The notes: generated by a model from the sequence alone, not told the origin. A DNA stretch of 36,834 nucleotides from Rhizobium sp. Q54 (GCA_945903635.1 CAMDOT010000032.1:1-36834), one strand, 5' to 3'. Counted from the first letter of the stretch, positions 7,736 to 16,210 are shown. A program made the numbers and translations.

Positions 7736-8464
7736 ATGCATAGCCCGATGGAGCAGTTCGAGATCAAGCGACTGCTGCACTTCAATCTCGGCGGCCTCGA
7801 CGTCTCCTTCACCAATTCGTCTCTCTGGATGATCGTCGCAGTCATTCTGGCGACTGGCGTGTTCGTCGTCGGCATGCGTCAGCGAGCGCTGGTGCCGGGC
7901 CGCCTGCAGTCGGTTGCCGAGCTGGGCTACGAGTTCATCGCCGGCATGGTGCGCGACAACGTCGGCGACCAGGGCAAGAAATACTTCCCGTTCATCCTGA
8001 CCCTCTTCATCTTCATCCTGTTCTGCAACGTGCTGGGCATGGTGCCCTTCTCGTTCACGCCGACCAGCCACATCGTCGTCACCTTCGCGATGGCGTTGTT
8101 CGTGTTCGTGGGCGTCACCCTGATCGGCCTCGCCAGGCACGGCCTGCATTTCTTCTCGCTCTTCGTGCCCAAGGGCGTTCCCTGGGTGCTGCTGCTGCTG
8201 CTGGTGCCGATCGAAATCATCTCCTACTTCATCCGCCCGTTCAGCCTGTCGATCCGCCTGTTCGCCAACATGCTGGCCGGCCATACCATGCTGAAGGTGT
8301 TCGGCGGCTTCGTCGTGATGATGGGCATCCTCGGCGGCTGGGCGCCGCTCGCCTTCATCGTCGTCTTCACCGGCCTCGAGCTGCTGATCGCCTTCCTGCA
8401 GGCCTATGTCTTCGCGATCCTGACCTGCCTCTATCTGAACGACGCCATCCACCTCCATCACTGA
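7736..8464 (+). CDS. atpB: ATP synthase F0 subunit a
   Basis: A 242-residue integral membrane subunit forming the proton half-channels beside the c-ring. About five to six hydrophobic helices are visible. The essential Arg is Arg174 in [13 protein letters not shown], and the last helix holds the conserved Phe-Leu-Gln-Ala-Tyr-Val-Phe. GGGGAAG precedes the ATG at 7736; a second ATG four codons in is an alternative. Length is normal for alphaproteobacteria. Confidence 0.96.
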   Translation: MHSPMEQFEIKRLLHFNLGGLDVSFTNSSLWMIVAVILATGVFVVGMRQRALVPGRLQSVAELGYEFIAGMVRDNVGDQGKKYFPFILTLFIFILFCNVLGMVPFSFTPTSHIVVTFAMALFVFVGVTLIGLARHGLHFFSLFVPKGVPWVLLLLLVPIEIISYFIRPFSLSIRLFANMLAGHTMLKVFGGFVVMMGILGGWAPLAFIVVFTGLELLIAFLQAYVFAILTCLYLNDAIHLHH

Positions 8465-8495
8465 CACCTGCATTTTCAACGAAGGGACAATCATC

Positions 8496-8723
8496 ATGGA
8501 CGCCTCTGCAGCCAAGCTCATCGGTGCCGGCCTCGCCACCATCGCCCTCGCCGGCGTCGGCATCGGCATCGGCAACATCTTCGGCAGCTTCGTCTCGGGC
8601 GCGCTGCGCAACCCGGAAGCCGCTCCCCGCGTGTTCGGCAACGTGCTCCTGGGCTTCGCGCTCACCGAGGCCGTCGCGCTGTTCGCGCTGGTCATCGCCT
8701 TCATGATCCTGTTCGTGTTCTAA
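8496..8723 (+). CDS. atpE: ATP synthase F0 subunit c
   Basis: A 75-residue hairpin of two membrane helices that forms the rotating c-ring. The first helix has the Gly-x-Gly-x-Gly packing motif (Gly-Val-Gly-Ile-Gly-Ile-Gly, about 20-26), the loop has Arg-Asn-Pro-Glu-Ala, and the ion-binding carboxylate is Glu58 in Ala-Leu-Thr-Glu-Ala. The lack of Na+-type Gln/Ser-Thr ligands suggests a proton ring. GAAGGGA precedes the ATG. Confidence 0.96.
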   Translation: MDASAAKLIGAGLATIALAGVGIGIGNIFGSFVSGALRNPEAAPRVFGNVLLGFALTEAVALFALVIAFMILFVF

Positions 8724-8762
8724 GCCCCAAATAACGTCACACGGGGCTTGGGACGAACGATC

Positions 8763-9341
8763 ATGCGTACATCAGGTTACAGCGCCCTGGCGGCGGGCCT
8801 TTTCGGCTCGCTGCTCGTGAGTGGCACCGCCTTCGCAGCCGGAGGCATGCCGCAGCTCGATTACCATAGCTTCGCGCCGCAGCTCGTCTGGCTCGCGATC
8901 GCGTTCGTGGTGCTGTACCTGGTGATGTCGAGGCTCGCGGTGCCCGCGATCTCCGACACGCTGGACAAGCGGCAGGCCAAGATCCAGGGCGACCTCGACG
9001 CGGCCGAAAAGGCCAACGAGGACACGCGTGCCCTGGTGGCGGCCTACGAGAAGCGCCTGGCCGACGCCCGCGAGGAATCGCGCCGTCTTCAGCGCACTCA
9101 GGCCGAGACCGACAGCGCGCTCGCCTCGGCGCGCTTCACCGAACTCGGCGAAAAGCTCAATGGCCGCATCGCCGAGGCCGAGAAGCGCATCGCCGGCCAG
9201 CGTGACACGGTCATGGCCGGCCTCGAACAGATGGCGGGCGAGATCGCCCAGAGCGCCTATGCCAAGCTCGCCGGCCAGCCGGCGGACGAAGGCGCGCTCG
9301 GGGCCAAGGTCGCCGCCGCTGCCAAGGAGACCGGCCGATGA
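8763..9341 (+). CDS. ATP synthase F0 subunit b'
   Basis: A 192-residue peripheral-stalk subunit. An N-terminal hydrophobic stretch (about 8-27, ending Ala-Phe-Ala-Ala) is followed by the membrane anchor (about 43-60) and then a long charged coiled coil rich in Ala/Glu/Lys/Arg. The b' identity rests on position between atpE and a second b gene, the usual alphaproteobacterial and phototroph arrangement. The start is set at ATG 8763; a TTG at 8748 in frame is possible but has no better ribosome-binding site. Its TGA overlaps the next ATG by four bases, coupling b' and b synthesis. Confidence 0.88.
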   Translation: MRTSGYSALAAGLFGSLLVSGTAFAAGGMPQLDYHSFAPQLVWLAIAFVVLYLVMSRLAVPAISDTLDKRQAKIQGDLDAAEKANEDTRALVAAYEKRLADAREESRRLQRTQAETDSALASARFTELGEKLNGRIAEAEKRIAGQRDTVMAGLEQMAGEIAQSAYAKLAGQPADEGALGAKVAAAAKETGR

Positions 9342-9868
9342 TCGGCACTGCCTGGGCCGCCGGCGCCGATGCCGGCCATGGCGGCCTGTTTTCCGACCCG
9401 GGTTTCTGGGTTGCCGTCGCCTTCGTCATCTTCTTCCTCCTCGCCGGCAAGCTCTTGTGGAAGAAGATCACCGAGATGCTCGACAAGCGCACGGCGGCCA
9501 TCGCCAAGGCGCTGAGCGACGCCGAGCACCTGCGGGCCGATGCGCTGAAGGCAAAGACCGAGGCCGACCGCACACTCGCCCAGGCCGCGGGCGAAGCCGG
9601 TGCCATCGTCCAGCAGGCCCGCGAGGAAGCGGCGCGCATGCAGGCGCGGGCCGCGGCGAACCTCGAGACGGCCGTAGCGCTGCGCGAACAGCAGGCGCTC
9701 GACCGCATCGCCCAGTCCGAAGCGCTGGCCACCAAGCAGGTGCGCGACACCGCCGTCGACGTTGCACTCTCCGCGACCCGCGCGCTGCTGCGCGAGCAGG
9801 TCGGCTCGGGCCGCACGCAGGCCCTGGTCGACGAGGCCATCGCCGAGCTGCCGAAGCGCCTGCACTAG
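9338..9868 (+). CDS. atpF: ATP synthase F0 subunit b
   Basis: A 176-residue second stalk subunit pairing with b' to hold F1 against rotation. One membrane helix near residues 20-45 (Phe-Trp-Val-Ala-Val-Ala-Phe-Val-Ile-Phe-Phe), then Lys-Lys-Ile-Thr-Glu-Met-Leu-Asp-Lys-Arg and a long Ala/Glu-rich coiled coil to the end. It starts inside the b' stop (ATGA). No F1 gene follows; a strong terminator does. The F1 operon must be elsewhere on the chromosome, as is normal in this class. Confidence 0.92.
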   Translation: MIGTAWAAGADAGHGGLFSDPGFWVAVAFVIFFLLAGKLLWKKITEMLDKRTAAIAKALSDAEHLRADALKAKTEADRTLAQAAGEAGAIVQQAREEAARMQARAAANLETAVALREQQALDRIAQSEALATKQVRDTAVDVALSATRALLREQVGSGRTQALVDEAIAELPKRLH

Positions 9869-9919
9869 ATTTTTCGAAATTCGGATCGCCCGCACAAAAT
9901 CAATCGCGGGCTACCTGGT

Positions 9920-9949
9920 GCCCCCGCCGCAAGGCGGGGGCTTTTTCTT
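9920..9949 (+). terminator. Intrinsic terminator of the atp F0 operon
   Basis: A perfect 9-bp stem, GCCCCCGCC (9920-9928) and GGCGGGGGC (9933-9941), with loop GCAA, a stable GNRA tetraloop, is followed by TTTTTCTT (9942-9949). This is a textbook intrinsic terminator. Its U-tract touches the stop codon of the convergent oxidoreductase gene. Confidence 0.93.
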
Positions 9950-10979
9950 ATGGCTTGTAGAGTGTCGAGATCCTGGCCAGGTCCTGCAGCAGGTCGGGCG
10001 GCAGGTCCGCCGGCTTGGACGAATTGGCGCTGGCGCTGATCGAATCGACCAGCCCGCCGAAGCGACCCTCGATCGCCTTGGCGATCTGGTCGTGGCGGCC
10101 GACCGCGGCGAACAGGTGCACGACGTCGTCCGGCACTTCGGCCGCGATCTCGTTCCACTGGCCGGCCTTGGTCATGGCGTTGAGCTTGCGGCCGAGATCG
10201 CCCAGCCCGTGTTCCTCGAACACCGGCCAATAGGCCGGCGTCGAACCGTAGAAGGCCACGCGATAGCGCACCCAGTCGAACAGTTTTTGGACGGCCTCGT
10301 CGTCCTTGCCGGTGACGACGAAGCCGCCGCCCGAAATCTCGAACTGCTCCCGCTGCCGGCCCGTCTTGGCCAGGCCCTCGGTGAGGATCGGCATGACCTT
10401 GTTCTCGAGATACTTGCGCGTGCAGAAAACGTGAAGCTTGGCGCCGTCGCTTTCCTCCGCCGCCACTTTCAGCATGAAGGGACCGACCGCGGCGAGACCG
10501 ATGCGCGGCGTCGGGCCATCATAGTTCTCCGGCACGAAGTTGGGCGTCATCAACGTGAAGCGGTAGTGCTTGCCCTCATAGTTGAGCTTGCCGTCGCCCT
10601 TCCACGCCGCCCAGATCGCCCGTACCGCCTGGATGTACTCGCGCATCCGCGGCGCCGGCGCGGTCCATGGCACGGAGAAGCGCTTCTCGTTGTGCGCCCG
10701 GATCTGCGAGCCGAGGCCCAGCGTGAAGCGCCCGCCGGTGCTGGCCGCGAGGTCCCAGCCGATGTTGGCCGCCACCATCGGCGAGCGCGGGAAGGAGATG
10801 GCGACGCCGGTGTGCAGCTCGATCTTCTGCGTCGCGACGCCCGCGACGGCGAGCGCCAGGAACGGATCGTGCCGGTTCTCCTGCGTACTGACGCCGGTAT
10901 ACCCCGTCGCCTCGATCGCCTGGGCGGCAGGGCCGACCTTGCGCAGGTCTTCCTGGGGTAGCGTCGTGAACACTCTCAT
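9948..10979 (-). CDS. LLM-class (luciferase-like) oxidoreductase
   Basis: A 343-residue TIM-barrel enzyme of the bacterial-luciferase-like family, which uses F420 or FMN. Family features include the early Ala-Ile-Glu-Ala-Thr-Gly-Tyr-Thr-Gly-Val segment, Ile-Ala/Val-Ser-Phe-Pro-Arg-Ser-Pro, Thr-Gly-Gly-Arg-Phe-Thr-Leu-Gly-Leu-Gly-Ser and Arg-Met-Arg-Glu-Tyr. It resembles the group annotated as TIGR03617-type F420-dependent oxidoreductases, recalled rather than searched. Substrate and cofactor are not decidable here. It is alone on its strand between the atp terminator and a palindromic repeat. Confidence 0.85.
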   Translation of the reverse strand: MRVFTTLPQEDLRKVGPAAQAIEATGYTGVSTQENRHDPFLALAVAGVATQKIELHTGVAISFPRSPMVAANIGWDLAASTGGRFTLGLGSQIRAHNEKRFSVPWTAPAPRMREYIQAVRAIWAAWKGDGKLNYEGKHYRFTLMTPNFVPENYDGPTPRIGLAAVGPFMLKVAAEESDGAKLHVFCTRKYLENKVMPILTEGLAKTGRQREQFEISGGGFVVTGKDDEAVQKLFDWVRYRVAFYGSTPAYWPVFEEHGLGDLGRKLNAMTKAGQWNEIAAEVPDDVVHLFAAVGRHDQIAKAIEGRFGGLVDSISASANSSKPADLPPDLLQDLARISTLYKP

Positions 10980-10993
10980 GAGCGCTATCCTGG

Positions 10994-11100
10994 CTCATGC
11001 TCCTCTCCCCCGCTAGAGGGAGAGGACGGGTGAGGGGGAAACGCACTTGTCTCGCCCCCTCACCTAGCCTCTCCCCCCTAGCGGGGGAGAGGAACATGAG
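10994..11100. repeat. Long palindromic intergenic repeat (REP-like)
   Basis: The 139-base gap between gcvPB and the LLM gene is nearly all one imperfect palindrome. The outer arms begin at 10994 (CTCATG then TCCTCTCCCCCGCTAG) and end at 11100 with the complement, with one mismatch near the ends. The inner parts contain matching CCCCCTCACC/GGTGAGGGGG and smaller CTCTCCC hairpins. The C/G-run style is that of dispersed alphaproteobacterial intergenic palindromes. A RNA hairpin would form in either direction. Confidence 0.7.
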
Positions 11101-11118
11101 TCGAGGAGACGTAAGTGC

Positions 11119-12723
11119 TTACTCCGCCGCCTGCTTCAACGGATCGGTTTCTGGCGGATTGTTGGACGGCTTCCAGCGCAGGATCGGCTTGCGCGCGGCC
11201 AGGGTCTCGTCGAGGCGGCGGCGCGGCGAGTAGAGAGGGGCGGCCTTGAAGGCCTCGGCCGCGGTGCCGGTCTTGGCGCGCGCGGTGAGCGAGCGCAGCG
11301 CGCCGATGAACTGGTCGAGATCCTCCTTGGCCACGCTCTCGGTCGGCTCGATCAGCATCGCGCCATGCACCACCAGCGGGAAGTACATGGTCATCGGGTG
11401 ATAACCCTCGTCGATCATCGCCTTGGCGAAGTCGAGCGTGCTGACGCCGGTGTCCTTGAGGAAGCTGTCGTCGAACAATGCCTCATGCATGCACGGGCCC
11501 TCGAACGCCGGGCTCATCGTGTCCTTCAGCGCCGCCATCACGTAGTTGGCGCTCAGCACCGCGTCTTCGGCCACCTGCTTCAGCCCGTCGGCACCGTGGC
11601 TCATGATGTAGGCGAGCGCGCGGGTGAACATGCCCATCTGGCCGTGGAAGGCTTTTAGCCGGCCGAGCGGCGTGCCCTCGATCCCCAGAGACTTGAGGGC
11701 GCCGTCGTCTTCAGCGACGCGCCACTTGTCGCCGTCCTTCACGATCCACGGATAGGGTGCGTAAGGAGCAAGTGCTGCCGACAGCACCACCGGCCCGGCG
11801 CCCGGCCCGCCACCGCCGTGCGGCGTCGAGAAGGTCTTGTGCAGGTTGATGTGCATGCAGTCGACGCCGAGGTCGCCCGGCCGTACGCGGCCGACGATGG
11901 CGTTGAAGTTGGCGCCGTCGCAGTAAAAGAACGCGCCCGCCGCGTGAACGGCCTTGGAAATCTCGACGATCTCGCTTTCAAATAGACCGCAGGTGTTGGG
12001 GTTGGTCAGCATGATCGCCGCGACATCGGGACCGAGTGCGGCCTTGAGCGCCGCAAGATCGACGCGGCCGCGGTCGTTGGCCGGGATCGGCTTTACGGTG
12101 AAGCCCAGCGCGGCCGCCGTCGCGGGATTGGTGCCGTGCGCCGATTCGGGCGCCAGCACAACTTTGCGCTGGGCGCGTTCGCCGCGCGCCTCGAGAGCGG
12201 CCGAGATCGCCATCATGCCGCACATCTCGCCATGCGCACCGGCGGCCGGTGACATTGCCACGGCCGGCATGCCGGTCAGAGTCTTCAGCCAGTGAGCGAG
12301 CCGGTCGATCAGTTCCAGCGCTCCCTGCACAGTGGAGACCGGCTGCAGTGGATGGAGATCGCCGATGCCGGGCAGGCGCGCCACCTTCTCGTTGATGCGC
12401 GGATTGTGCTTCATGGTACACGAGCCCAGCGGATAGACGCCCATGTCGATGGCGTAGTTCTTTTGGCTCAGCCGCGTGTAGTGCTGCACGACCTGCGGCT
12501 CGCTCAAGCCCGGAAGGCCGATATCGCCACTGCGGCGAAGACCATTCAAACGATCTTTCACTTTCGGCGGCTCTGGCAGATCGACACCGCAGCGTCCCGG
12601 CTGACCCATCTCGAAGATCAGAGGTTCCTCGATCTGCAGTGCGCGGTTGCCTGTGAAGGTGGCGGGCGCCGTCGCCGTACCCGAGACGATCCCGCCCGAA
12701 CGGCCCTGAGAGCGGTCCATCAC
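11119..12723 (-). CDS. gcvPB: Glycine dehydrogenase (decarboxylating) subunit 2
   Basis: A 534-residue C-terminal half of glycine decarboxylase (P protein), which carries the PLP cofactor that decarboxylates glycine and passes the aminomethyl group to lipoyl-GcvH. The PLP Lys is Lys296 in [18 protein letters not shown]. Other conserved parts are Gly-Ser-Cys-Thr-Met-Lys-His-Asn-Pro and Cys-Asp-Gly-Ala-Asn. The split PA/PB form is common outside enterobacteria. Its ATG overlaps the gcvPA stop by four bases, so the two subunits are co-translated. It is the last gene of the gcvT-H-PA-PB operon. Confidence 0.97.
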   Translation of the reverse strand: MMDRSQGRSGGIVSGTATAPATFTGNRALQIEEPLIFEMGQPGRCGVDLPEPPKVKDRLNGLRRSGDIGLPGLSEPQVVQHYTRLSQKNYAIDMGVYPLGSCTMKHNPRINEKVARLPGIGDLHPLQPVSTVQGALELIDRLAHWLKTLTGMPAVAMSPAAGAHGEMCGMMAISAALEARGERAQRKVVLAPESAHGTNPATAAALGFTVKPIPANDRGRVDLAALKAALGPDVAAIMLTNPNTCGLFESEIVEISKAVHAAGAFFYCDGANFNAIVGRVRPGDLGVDCMHINLHKTFSTPHGGGGPGAGPVVLSAALAPYAPYPWIVKDGDKWRVAEDDGALKSLGIEGTPLGRLKAFHGQMGMFTRALAYIMSHGADGLKQVAEDAVLSANYVMAALKDTMSPAFEGPCMHEALFDDSFLKDTGVSTLDFAKAMIDEGYHPMTMYFPLVVHGAMLIEPTESVAKEDLDQFIGALRSLTARAKTGTAAEAFKAAPLYSPRRRLDETLAARKPILRWKPSNNPPETDPLKQAAE

Positions 12724-14066
12724 AGCACCTCCTTCAGCGCGGCAACCAGCGGGCCCATGCCCTCCTCGGTCGCCGTCTCGGTCGCGGCCAGCAGCAGCAG
12801 GTTCTCAACCGAGGGATCGTTCGGGATCAGGCGCGACACCGGCAGGCCGCCCAGGATGCGCCTAGCCGCCAGCGCCTCAACCACGGGCGCGGCAGGCTTG
12901 GGCAGCCGCACCGTGAACTCGTTGAAGAAGCTGTCGTTCAGGATCTTCACGCCGGGGATCGTGCCGACGCGGTCGGCCAGTTCCGACGCCTTGGCGTGGT
13001 TGATCTCCGCCAGGCGCCGGAACCCCGCCTCGCCCAGCAACGTCAGGTGCACCGTGAAGGCCAACGCGCAGAGGCCGGCGTTGGTGCAGATGTTCGACGT
13101 CGCCTTCTCGCGCCTGATGTGCTGCTCGCGCGTGCTGAGCGTCAGCACGAAGCCGCGCTTGCCGTCGGCATCGACCGTCTCGCCCACGAGGCGGCCCGGC
13201 ATCTGCCGCATGTATTTTTCGCGCGTCGCTAACAGGCCCACGTAAGGGCCGCCGAAGCCCAGGCCATTGCCGATCGACTGGCCTTCGCAGACCACGATGT
13301 CGGCGCCCATCTCGCCCGGCGGCGCGATCAGCCCCAGCGACACGACCTCGGTCACCACCACGATCAGCAGCGCGCCCGCGGCGTGGCAGGCGGCGGCAAG
13401 CTTGGCGAAGTCGCGGACGTGGCCGAAGAAGCTCGGATTCTGCACCACGACACAGGACGTGTCCTTGTCGACCGCGGCGATCAGGTCTTCGAGCCCGTCA
13501 ACGTCGGGCTTGCCGATCACGACGCCAAAACCTTCCCACTTGGCGGCGGTCTCGATGATACGGCGATACTGGGGATGCAGCCCGCCCGAGACGAGCGCCT
13601 TGTGCCGGCGCGTCACGCGGTTGGCCATCAGCACGGCTTCGGACGTGCCAGTCGAGCCGTCGTACATGGAGGCGTTGGCCACCTCCATGCCGGTCAGCAG
13701 GGTGATCTGGGTCTGGAACTCGAAGAGATATTGCAGCGTGCCCTGCGTGATCTCGGGCTGGTACGGCGTGTAGGAGGTCAGGAACTCGCCACGCTGGATC
13801 ATGTAGTCGACGGTCGAGGGCACGTGATGGCGGTAGGCGCCCGCGCCGATGAAGAATGGCACCGAGGCCGGCGACAGGTTCTTCGCTGCATAGGCCTGAA
13901 AGGCGCGCTCGACTTCCAGCTCGCCCTGATGATCGGGCAGCCCGGCGATCTTGGTACCGAGCACGGCCGAGGCCGGCACGTCGCGGAACAGTTCATCCAC
14001 CGATTTGGTGCCGATCACGCTCAACATCTCGCGGCGGTCGGCGTCGGTGAGGGGCAGATAACGCAT
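12720..14066 (-). CDS. gcvPA: Glycine dehydrogenase (decarboxylating) subunit 1
   Basis: A 448-residue N-terminal half of the split P protein; it forms an alpha2-beta2 enzyme with GcvPB and lacks the PLP Lys. Recognisable segments are [29 protein letters not shown] and Met-Tyr-Asp-Gly-Ser-Thr. It starts 12 bases after gcvH and overlaps gcvPB. Confidence 0.97.
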   Translation of the reverse strand: MRYLPLTDADRREMLSVIGTKSVDELFRDVPASAVLGTKIAGLPDHQGELEVERAFQAYAAKNLSPASVPFFIGAGAYRHHVPSTVDYMIQRGEFLTSYTPYQPEITQGTLQYLFEFQTQITLLTGMEVANASMYDGSTGTSEAVLMANRVTRRHKALVSGGLHPQYRRIIETAAKWEGFGVVIGKPDVDGLEDLIAAVDKDTSCVVVQNPSFFGHVRDFAKLAAACHAAGALLIVVVTEVVSLGLIAPPGEMGADIVVCEGQSIGNGLGFGGPYVGLLATREKYMRQMPGRLVGETVDADGKRGFVLTLSTREQHIRREKATSNICTNAGLCALAFTVHLTLLGEAGFRRLAEINHAKASELADRVGTIPGVKILNDSFFNEFTVRLPKPAAPVVEALAARRILGGLPVSRLIPNDPSVENLLLLAATETATEEGMGPLVAALKEVL

Positions 14067-14078
14067 GGCGTGCTCCGA

Positions 14079-14456
14079 TCAGCCCAGGCTCTTCACGAAG
14101 GCTTCGTAGGCGGCCTCGTCCATCAGGCTGGCGAGCTCGCCCTTGTCGGACATCTTGATCCGGAAGAACCAGCCCTTGCCCATCGGCTCCGAATTGACGT
14201 CGCCCGGCGTATCGGCCAGCGCCGCATTGCTCTCGACCACCTCGCCCGACACCGGGGCGTAGATGTCCGACGCCGCCTTCACCGATTCGACCACCGCGAT
14301 GGCCTCGCCCTTGGCGACCTTGCGGCCCGACGCGGGCACATCGACGAAGACCACGTCGCCCAGCTGCTCCTGCGCATACTGCGTGATGCCGATCGTGCCG
14401 GTGTCACCTTCGACGCGGATCCACTCGTGTTCTTCGCTGTACTTGACCTCGGCCAT
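14079..14456 (-). CDS. gcvH: Glycine cleavage system H protein
   Basis: A 125-residue lipoyl carrier shuttling the aminomethyl group from P to T and electrons to the L protein. The lipoylated Lys is Lys60 in Val-Glu-Ser-Val-Lys-Ala-Ala-Ser-Asp, inside the typical barrel with Glu-His-Glu-Trp-Ile near the N-terminus and Gly-Glu-Val-Val-Glu-Ser-Asn after. Full length. Nine bases separate it from gcvT. Confidence 0.97.
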   Translation of the reverse strand: MAEVKYSEEHEWIRVEGDTGTIGITQYAQEQLGDVVFVDVPASGRKVAKGEAIAVVESVKAASDIYAPVSGEVVESNAALADTPGDVNSEPMGKGWFFRIKMSDKGELASLMDEAAYEAFVKSLG

Positions 14457-14465
14457 TACGGGCTC

Positions 14466-15587
14466 CTATCCGCGGTAGTAGGTGTGTTTGACGAAAGGCA
14501 TGGGCACGATCTCGGCCGGCACCGGCTTGCCGCGCACGACGAGCTCGACCTTGGTGCCGTTGGCAGATTGAGCGCGCTCGACGTAGCCCATGGCGATGGC
14601 ACGGCCGAGCGTGGGCGCAAAGCCGCCCGACGTGACGGTGCCCACGATCTTGCCGGCGATGGCGATTTCCGCGCCTTCGCGCGCGATCGCCTTGCCTTCG
14701 GGCAGGAGACCGACGCGCTTGCGTGGCGAGCCGTCGGCGATCTGCTTCTGCACGACCGCCGCGCCGGGAAAGCCGCCCTGCACGCGGCGCTCCTTGCCGA
14801 TGCTCCACAGCAGGACCGCCTCGACCGGAGTCGTGGTGGTGTCGATGTCGTGGCCATAGAGGCAGAGGCCGGCCTCGAGCCTGAGCGAATCGCGGGCGCC
14901 GAGGCCGATCGGCTTCACTTCGGGATGGCCGAGCAGCTTGCGCGCGATCGGATCGGCCGCATCGGCCGGCGTGGAAATCTCGTAGCCGTCGCAGCCGGTG
15001 TAGCCCGAGCGCGTGACGTAGCAGCGCGCGCCCTCGATCATGACGAAGGCGCCGGTCATGAACTTCATCGAAGCGACCTGCGGCGCGAAGCGCGACAGCA
15101 CGGTCACGGCCTGCGGTCCCTGAAGTGCCAGGAGCCCGCGGGAAAACATCGGCTCGATCTCACAGGCCGATGAAAGACCCGCCTGGATGTGCGCCAGGTC
15201 GGCGTCCTTGCAGGCGGCGTTGACGACGAGTTGCAGATGATCGCCGGTGCTGGTCACCATCAGATCGTCGAGGATACCGCCAGACTCGTTGGTGAACTGC
15301 GTATAGCGCTGCTGGCCCGGCTGCAGGCCCGCGATGTCGCCCGGCACCAAGGTCTCCAGCGCCTTGGCGGCGTTGTGGCCCGCCTTCGCTGTCAGCCGCA
15401 CCTGGCCCATGTGCGAGACATCGAACAGGCCGCAGGCATTCCGCGTCTGCGCGTGCTCGACCAGGATGCCGGTCGGATACTGAACCGGCATTTCGTAGCC
15501 GGCGAACGGCACGAGGCGCGCGCCAAGTTCTTTATGCAGCGTATACAAAGGTGTGCGCTTGAGGGGGCCGGCTGGAACTTCGGTCAA
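14466..15587 (-). CDS. gcvT: Glycine cleavage system T protein (aminomethyltransferase)
   Basis: A 373-residue enzyme that moves the one-carbon unit from aminomethyl-lipoyl-GcvH to tetrahydrofolate, releasing ammonia. Conserved parts are Pro-Leu-Tyr-Thr-Leu-His near the start, Gly-Tyr-Glu-Met-Pro-Val-Gln-Tyr, Phe-Asp-Val-Ser-His-Met-Gly-Gln, Arg-Ser-Gly-Tyr-Thr-Gly-Cys-Asp-Gly-Tyr-Glu and the Gly-Leu-Gly-Ala-Arg-Asp-Ser-Leu-Arg-Leu-Glu-Ala-Gly motif. The frame is open to 15689, but that stretch is the glycine riboswitch, so the start must lie downstream. TTG at 15587, six bases after GGAG, gives Met-Thr-Glu-Val-Pro and the normal length; no ATG is available, and the GTG at 15599 has no ribosome-binding site. 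First gene of the operon. Confidence 0.93.
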   Translation of the reverse strand: MTEVPAGPLKRTPLYTLHKELGARLVPFAGYEMPVQYPTGILVEHAQTRNACGLFDVSHMGQVRLTAKAGHNAAKALETLVPGDIAGLQPGQQRYTQFTNESGGILDDLMVTSTGDHLQLVVNAACKDADLAHIQAGLSSACEIEPMFSRGLLALQGPQAVTVLSRFAPQVASMKFMTGAFVMIEGARCYVTRSGYTGCDGYEISTPADAADPIARKLLGHPEVKPIGLGARDSLRLEAGLCLYGHDIDTTTTPVEAVLLWSIGKERRVQGGFPGAAVVQKQIADGSPRKRVGLLPEGKAIAREGAEIAIAGKIVGTVTSGGFAPTLGRAIAMGYVERAQSANGTKVELVVRGKPVPAEIVPMPFVKHTYYRG

Positions 15588-15659
15588 AAAGGTCTCCACA
15601 GAGTCGCGTATGCCCGACGCAAGGACTGCGCCGTTCGCGACCCCCTCTGTCCGGAGACC
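15586..15659 (-). terminator. gcvT: Riboswitch expression platform: terminator and RBS sequestor
   Basis: In the minus-strand RNA, GGUCUCC-GG-ACAGAG (15659 to 15645), the 3' closing strand of aptamer 2, can pair with CUCUGU-GGAGACC (15603 to 15591): 13 base pairs with a two-base bulge. Five U follow (15590-15586). The same downstream strand holds the gcvT Shine-Dalgarno GGAGA, and the TTG start lies in the U-tract. Glycine binding, which keeps the upstream strand in aptamer 2, should prevent this hairpin, so an ON switch is inferred. Confidence 0.75.
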
Positions 15660-15845
15660 TGAAAGATTCGCCGAAAGACACTCTTTCAATAAAAGAGGGC
15701 CGGCTTACTTCGTCGGTGGGCGTGCGCCAGATGAGGCGCCCGCCACTTTCCAGAGACCCATCCTCCTGCGGTCCGTTTGCCTGAGAGTTTCCGGGGCCGG
15801 TTGCTCCTTCGGCGCCGCCAATGGAAAGGCGGTCTCTCCCACAGG
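15644..15845 (-). ncRNA. Tandem glycine riboswitch
   Basis: Two glycine aptamers lie in series upstream of gcvT. Aptamer 1 (about 15845-15765) shows GGGAGAGACC, then GCGCCGAAGGAGCAACC, then AACTCTCAGGCAAA and GGACCGC. Aptamer 2 (about 15755-15644) shows TCTGGAAAG, CACCGAAGTAAGCC, a variable hairpin, then AATCTTTCAGG and GGACAGAGGGG. These are the family hallmarks: a CCGAAGG-type junction and a CTCTCAGG-type segment closed by GGACAGA. It senses glycine and controls the glycine cleavage operon. Boundaries are approximate to about 5 bases. Confidence 0.93.
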
Positions 15846-15864
15846 GATCGTCTGGGTGACGAGA

Positions 15865-15893
15865 CCATAGGCGGTGGCTTTCCGGCCGTCACG
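15865..15893 (-). promoter_or_regulatory. Probable gcv operon promoter
   Basis: On the minus strand, CGTGAC, a spacer of exactly 17 bases, and CTATGG match CTTGAC-N17-CTATAT at 9 of 12 positions. The predicted start near 15858 lies about 13 bases before the first riboswitch aptamer, which is where a riboswitch transcript should begin. Confidence 0.5.
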
Positions 15894-15901
15894 CGCAAAG
15901 G

Positions 15902-15952
15902 CCGCGACATGGGACATTTTCCTGACGCTAAGGCGAGAGTCCCATGTCGCGG
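15902..15952. repeat. Inverted repeat with 14-bp arms
   Basis: CCGCGACATGGGAC (15902-15915) and its exact complement (15939-15952) flank a 23-base centre that begins ATTTTCC. It shares the core GGGACATTTT with a second repeat at 16011-16035, and neither belongs to a gene. The pair may be the scar of a mobile element or a dispersed repeat; no transposase frame remains. Confidence 0.55.
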
Positions 15953-16010
15953 TGAGCGCGTTCAAACCTTTGATACGTCGCGAGATTGGCGCCGTCGTGG
16001 CCTTGGTCGC

Positions 16011-16035
16011 ATGTCCCGTAGAACGGGACATTTTT
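16011..16035 (+). repeat. Inverted repeat followed by T-run
   Basis: ATGTCCCGT (16011-16019), AGA, ACGGGACAT (16023-16031), then TTTT. On the plus strand it would act as an intrinsic terminator, yet no plus-strand gene ends here, which favours an orphan terminator or element end. The GGGACATTTT core matches the repeat 60 bases away. Confidence 0.5.
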
Positions 16036-16116
16036 GAATTGCCGCTTCCCGGCCGCGACAGGCTTGGACGATGTGATCGCGGCAAGGAGCTTCGGACAAT
16101 TCATAAGAATTACACT

Positions 16117-16128
16117 ATCCTATAGGAT
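16117..16128. promoter_or_regulatory. 12-bp palindrome, possible operator
   Basis: ATCCTATAGGAT is a perfect palindrome in an unusually AT-rich part of the gcvT-TetR gap. On the minus strand it lies just downstream of a TTGACT (16140-16135), where it could overlap a promoter. The core resembles GntR/FadR-type operators, but no such regulator is encoded nearby. Confidence 0.35.
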
Positions 16129-16160
16129 GATCGAAGTCAACAAGGCTCCTCTTGAAATTG

Positions 16161-16174
16161 AGTGACTGCTCACT
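16161..16174. promoter_or_regulatory. TetR-type operator site A
   Basis: AGTGA-CTGC-TCACT is a short palindrome matching sites B and C in its half-sites (GTGA/TCAC). It lies upstream of the small frame preceding the TetR gene. TetR regulators commonly bind such GTGAGT/ACTCAC dyads. Confidence 0.45.
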
Positions 16175-16180
16175 AATTAT

Positions 16181-16196
16181 GTGAGCGCTTACTCAC
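16181..16196. promoter_or_regulatory. TetR-type operator site B
   Basis: GTGAG-CGCTTA-CTCAC. Its first ten bases (GTGAGCGCTT) nearly repeat site C (GTGAGCGCTC), 160 bp away beside the TetR start, suggesting one protein binds both. Centre-to-centre distance from site A is 21 bp, two helical turns. Confidence 0.5.
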
Positions 16197-16210
16197 TCAT
16201 GGAGGTTCGC

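Noticed and set aside
9842..9919. Short gap between atpF and the terminator as a possible small RNA
   Set aside because: It has no promoter or structure apart from the terminator.
13383..15173. Plus-strand open frame of 596 codons opposite gcvPA/gcvH/gcvT
   Set aside because: It lies wholly antisense to three certain genes and the composition is the His/Arg/Ala/Gly-rich pattern of a GC-rich shadow frame.
15588..15689. Longer gcvT start (frame open to 15689)
   Set aside because: The extra codons coincide with riboswitch aptamer 2 and the family alignment begins at the TTG codon.
15705..16085. Minus-strand frame of 126 codons over the riboswitch
   Set aside because: It overlaps the glycine aptamers and the repeat region, has no recognisable domain, and starts without a ribosome-binding site.
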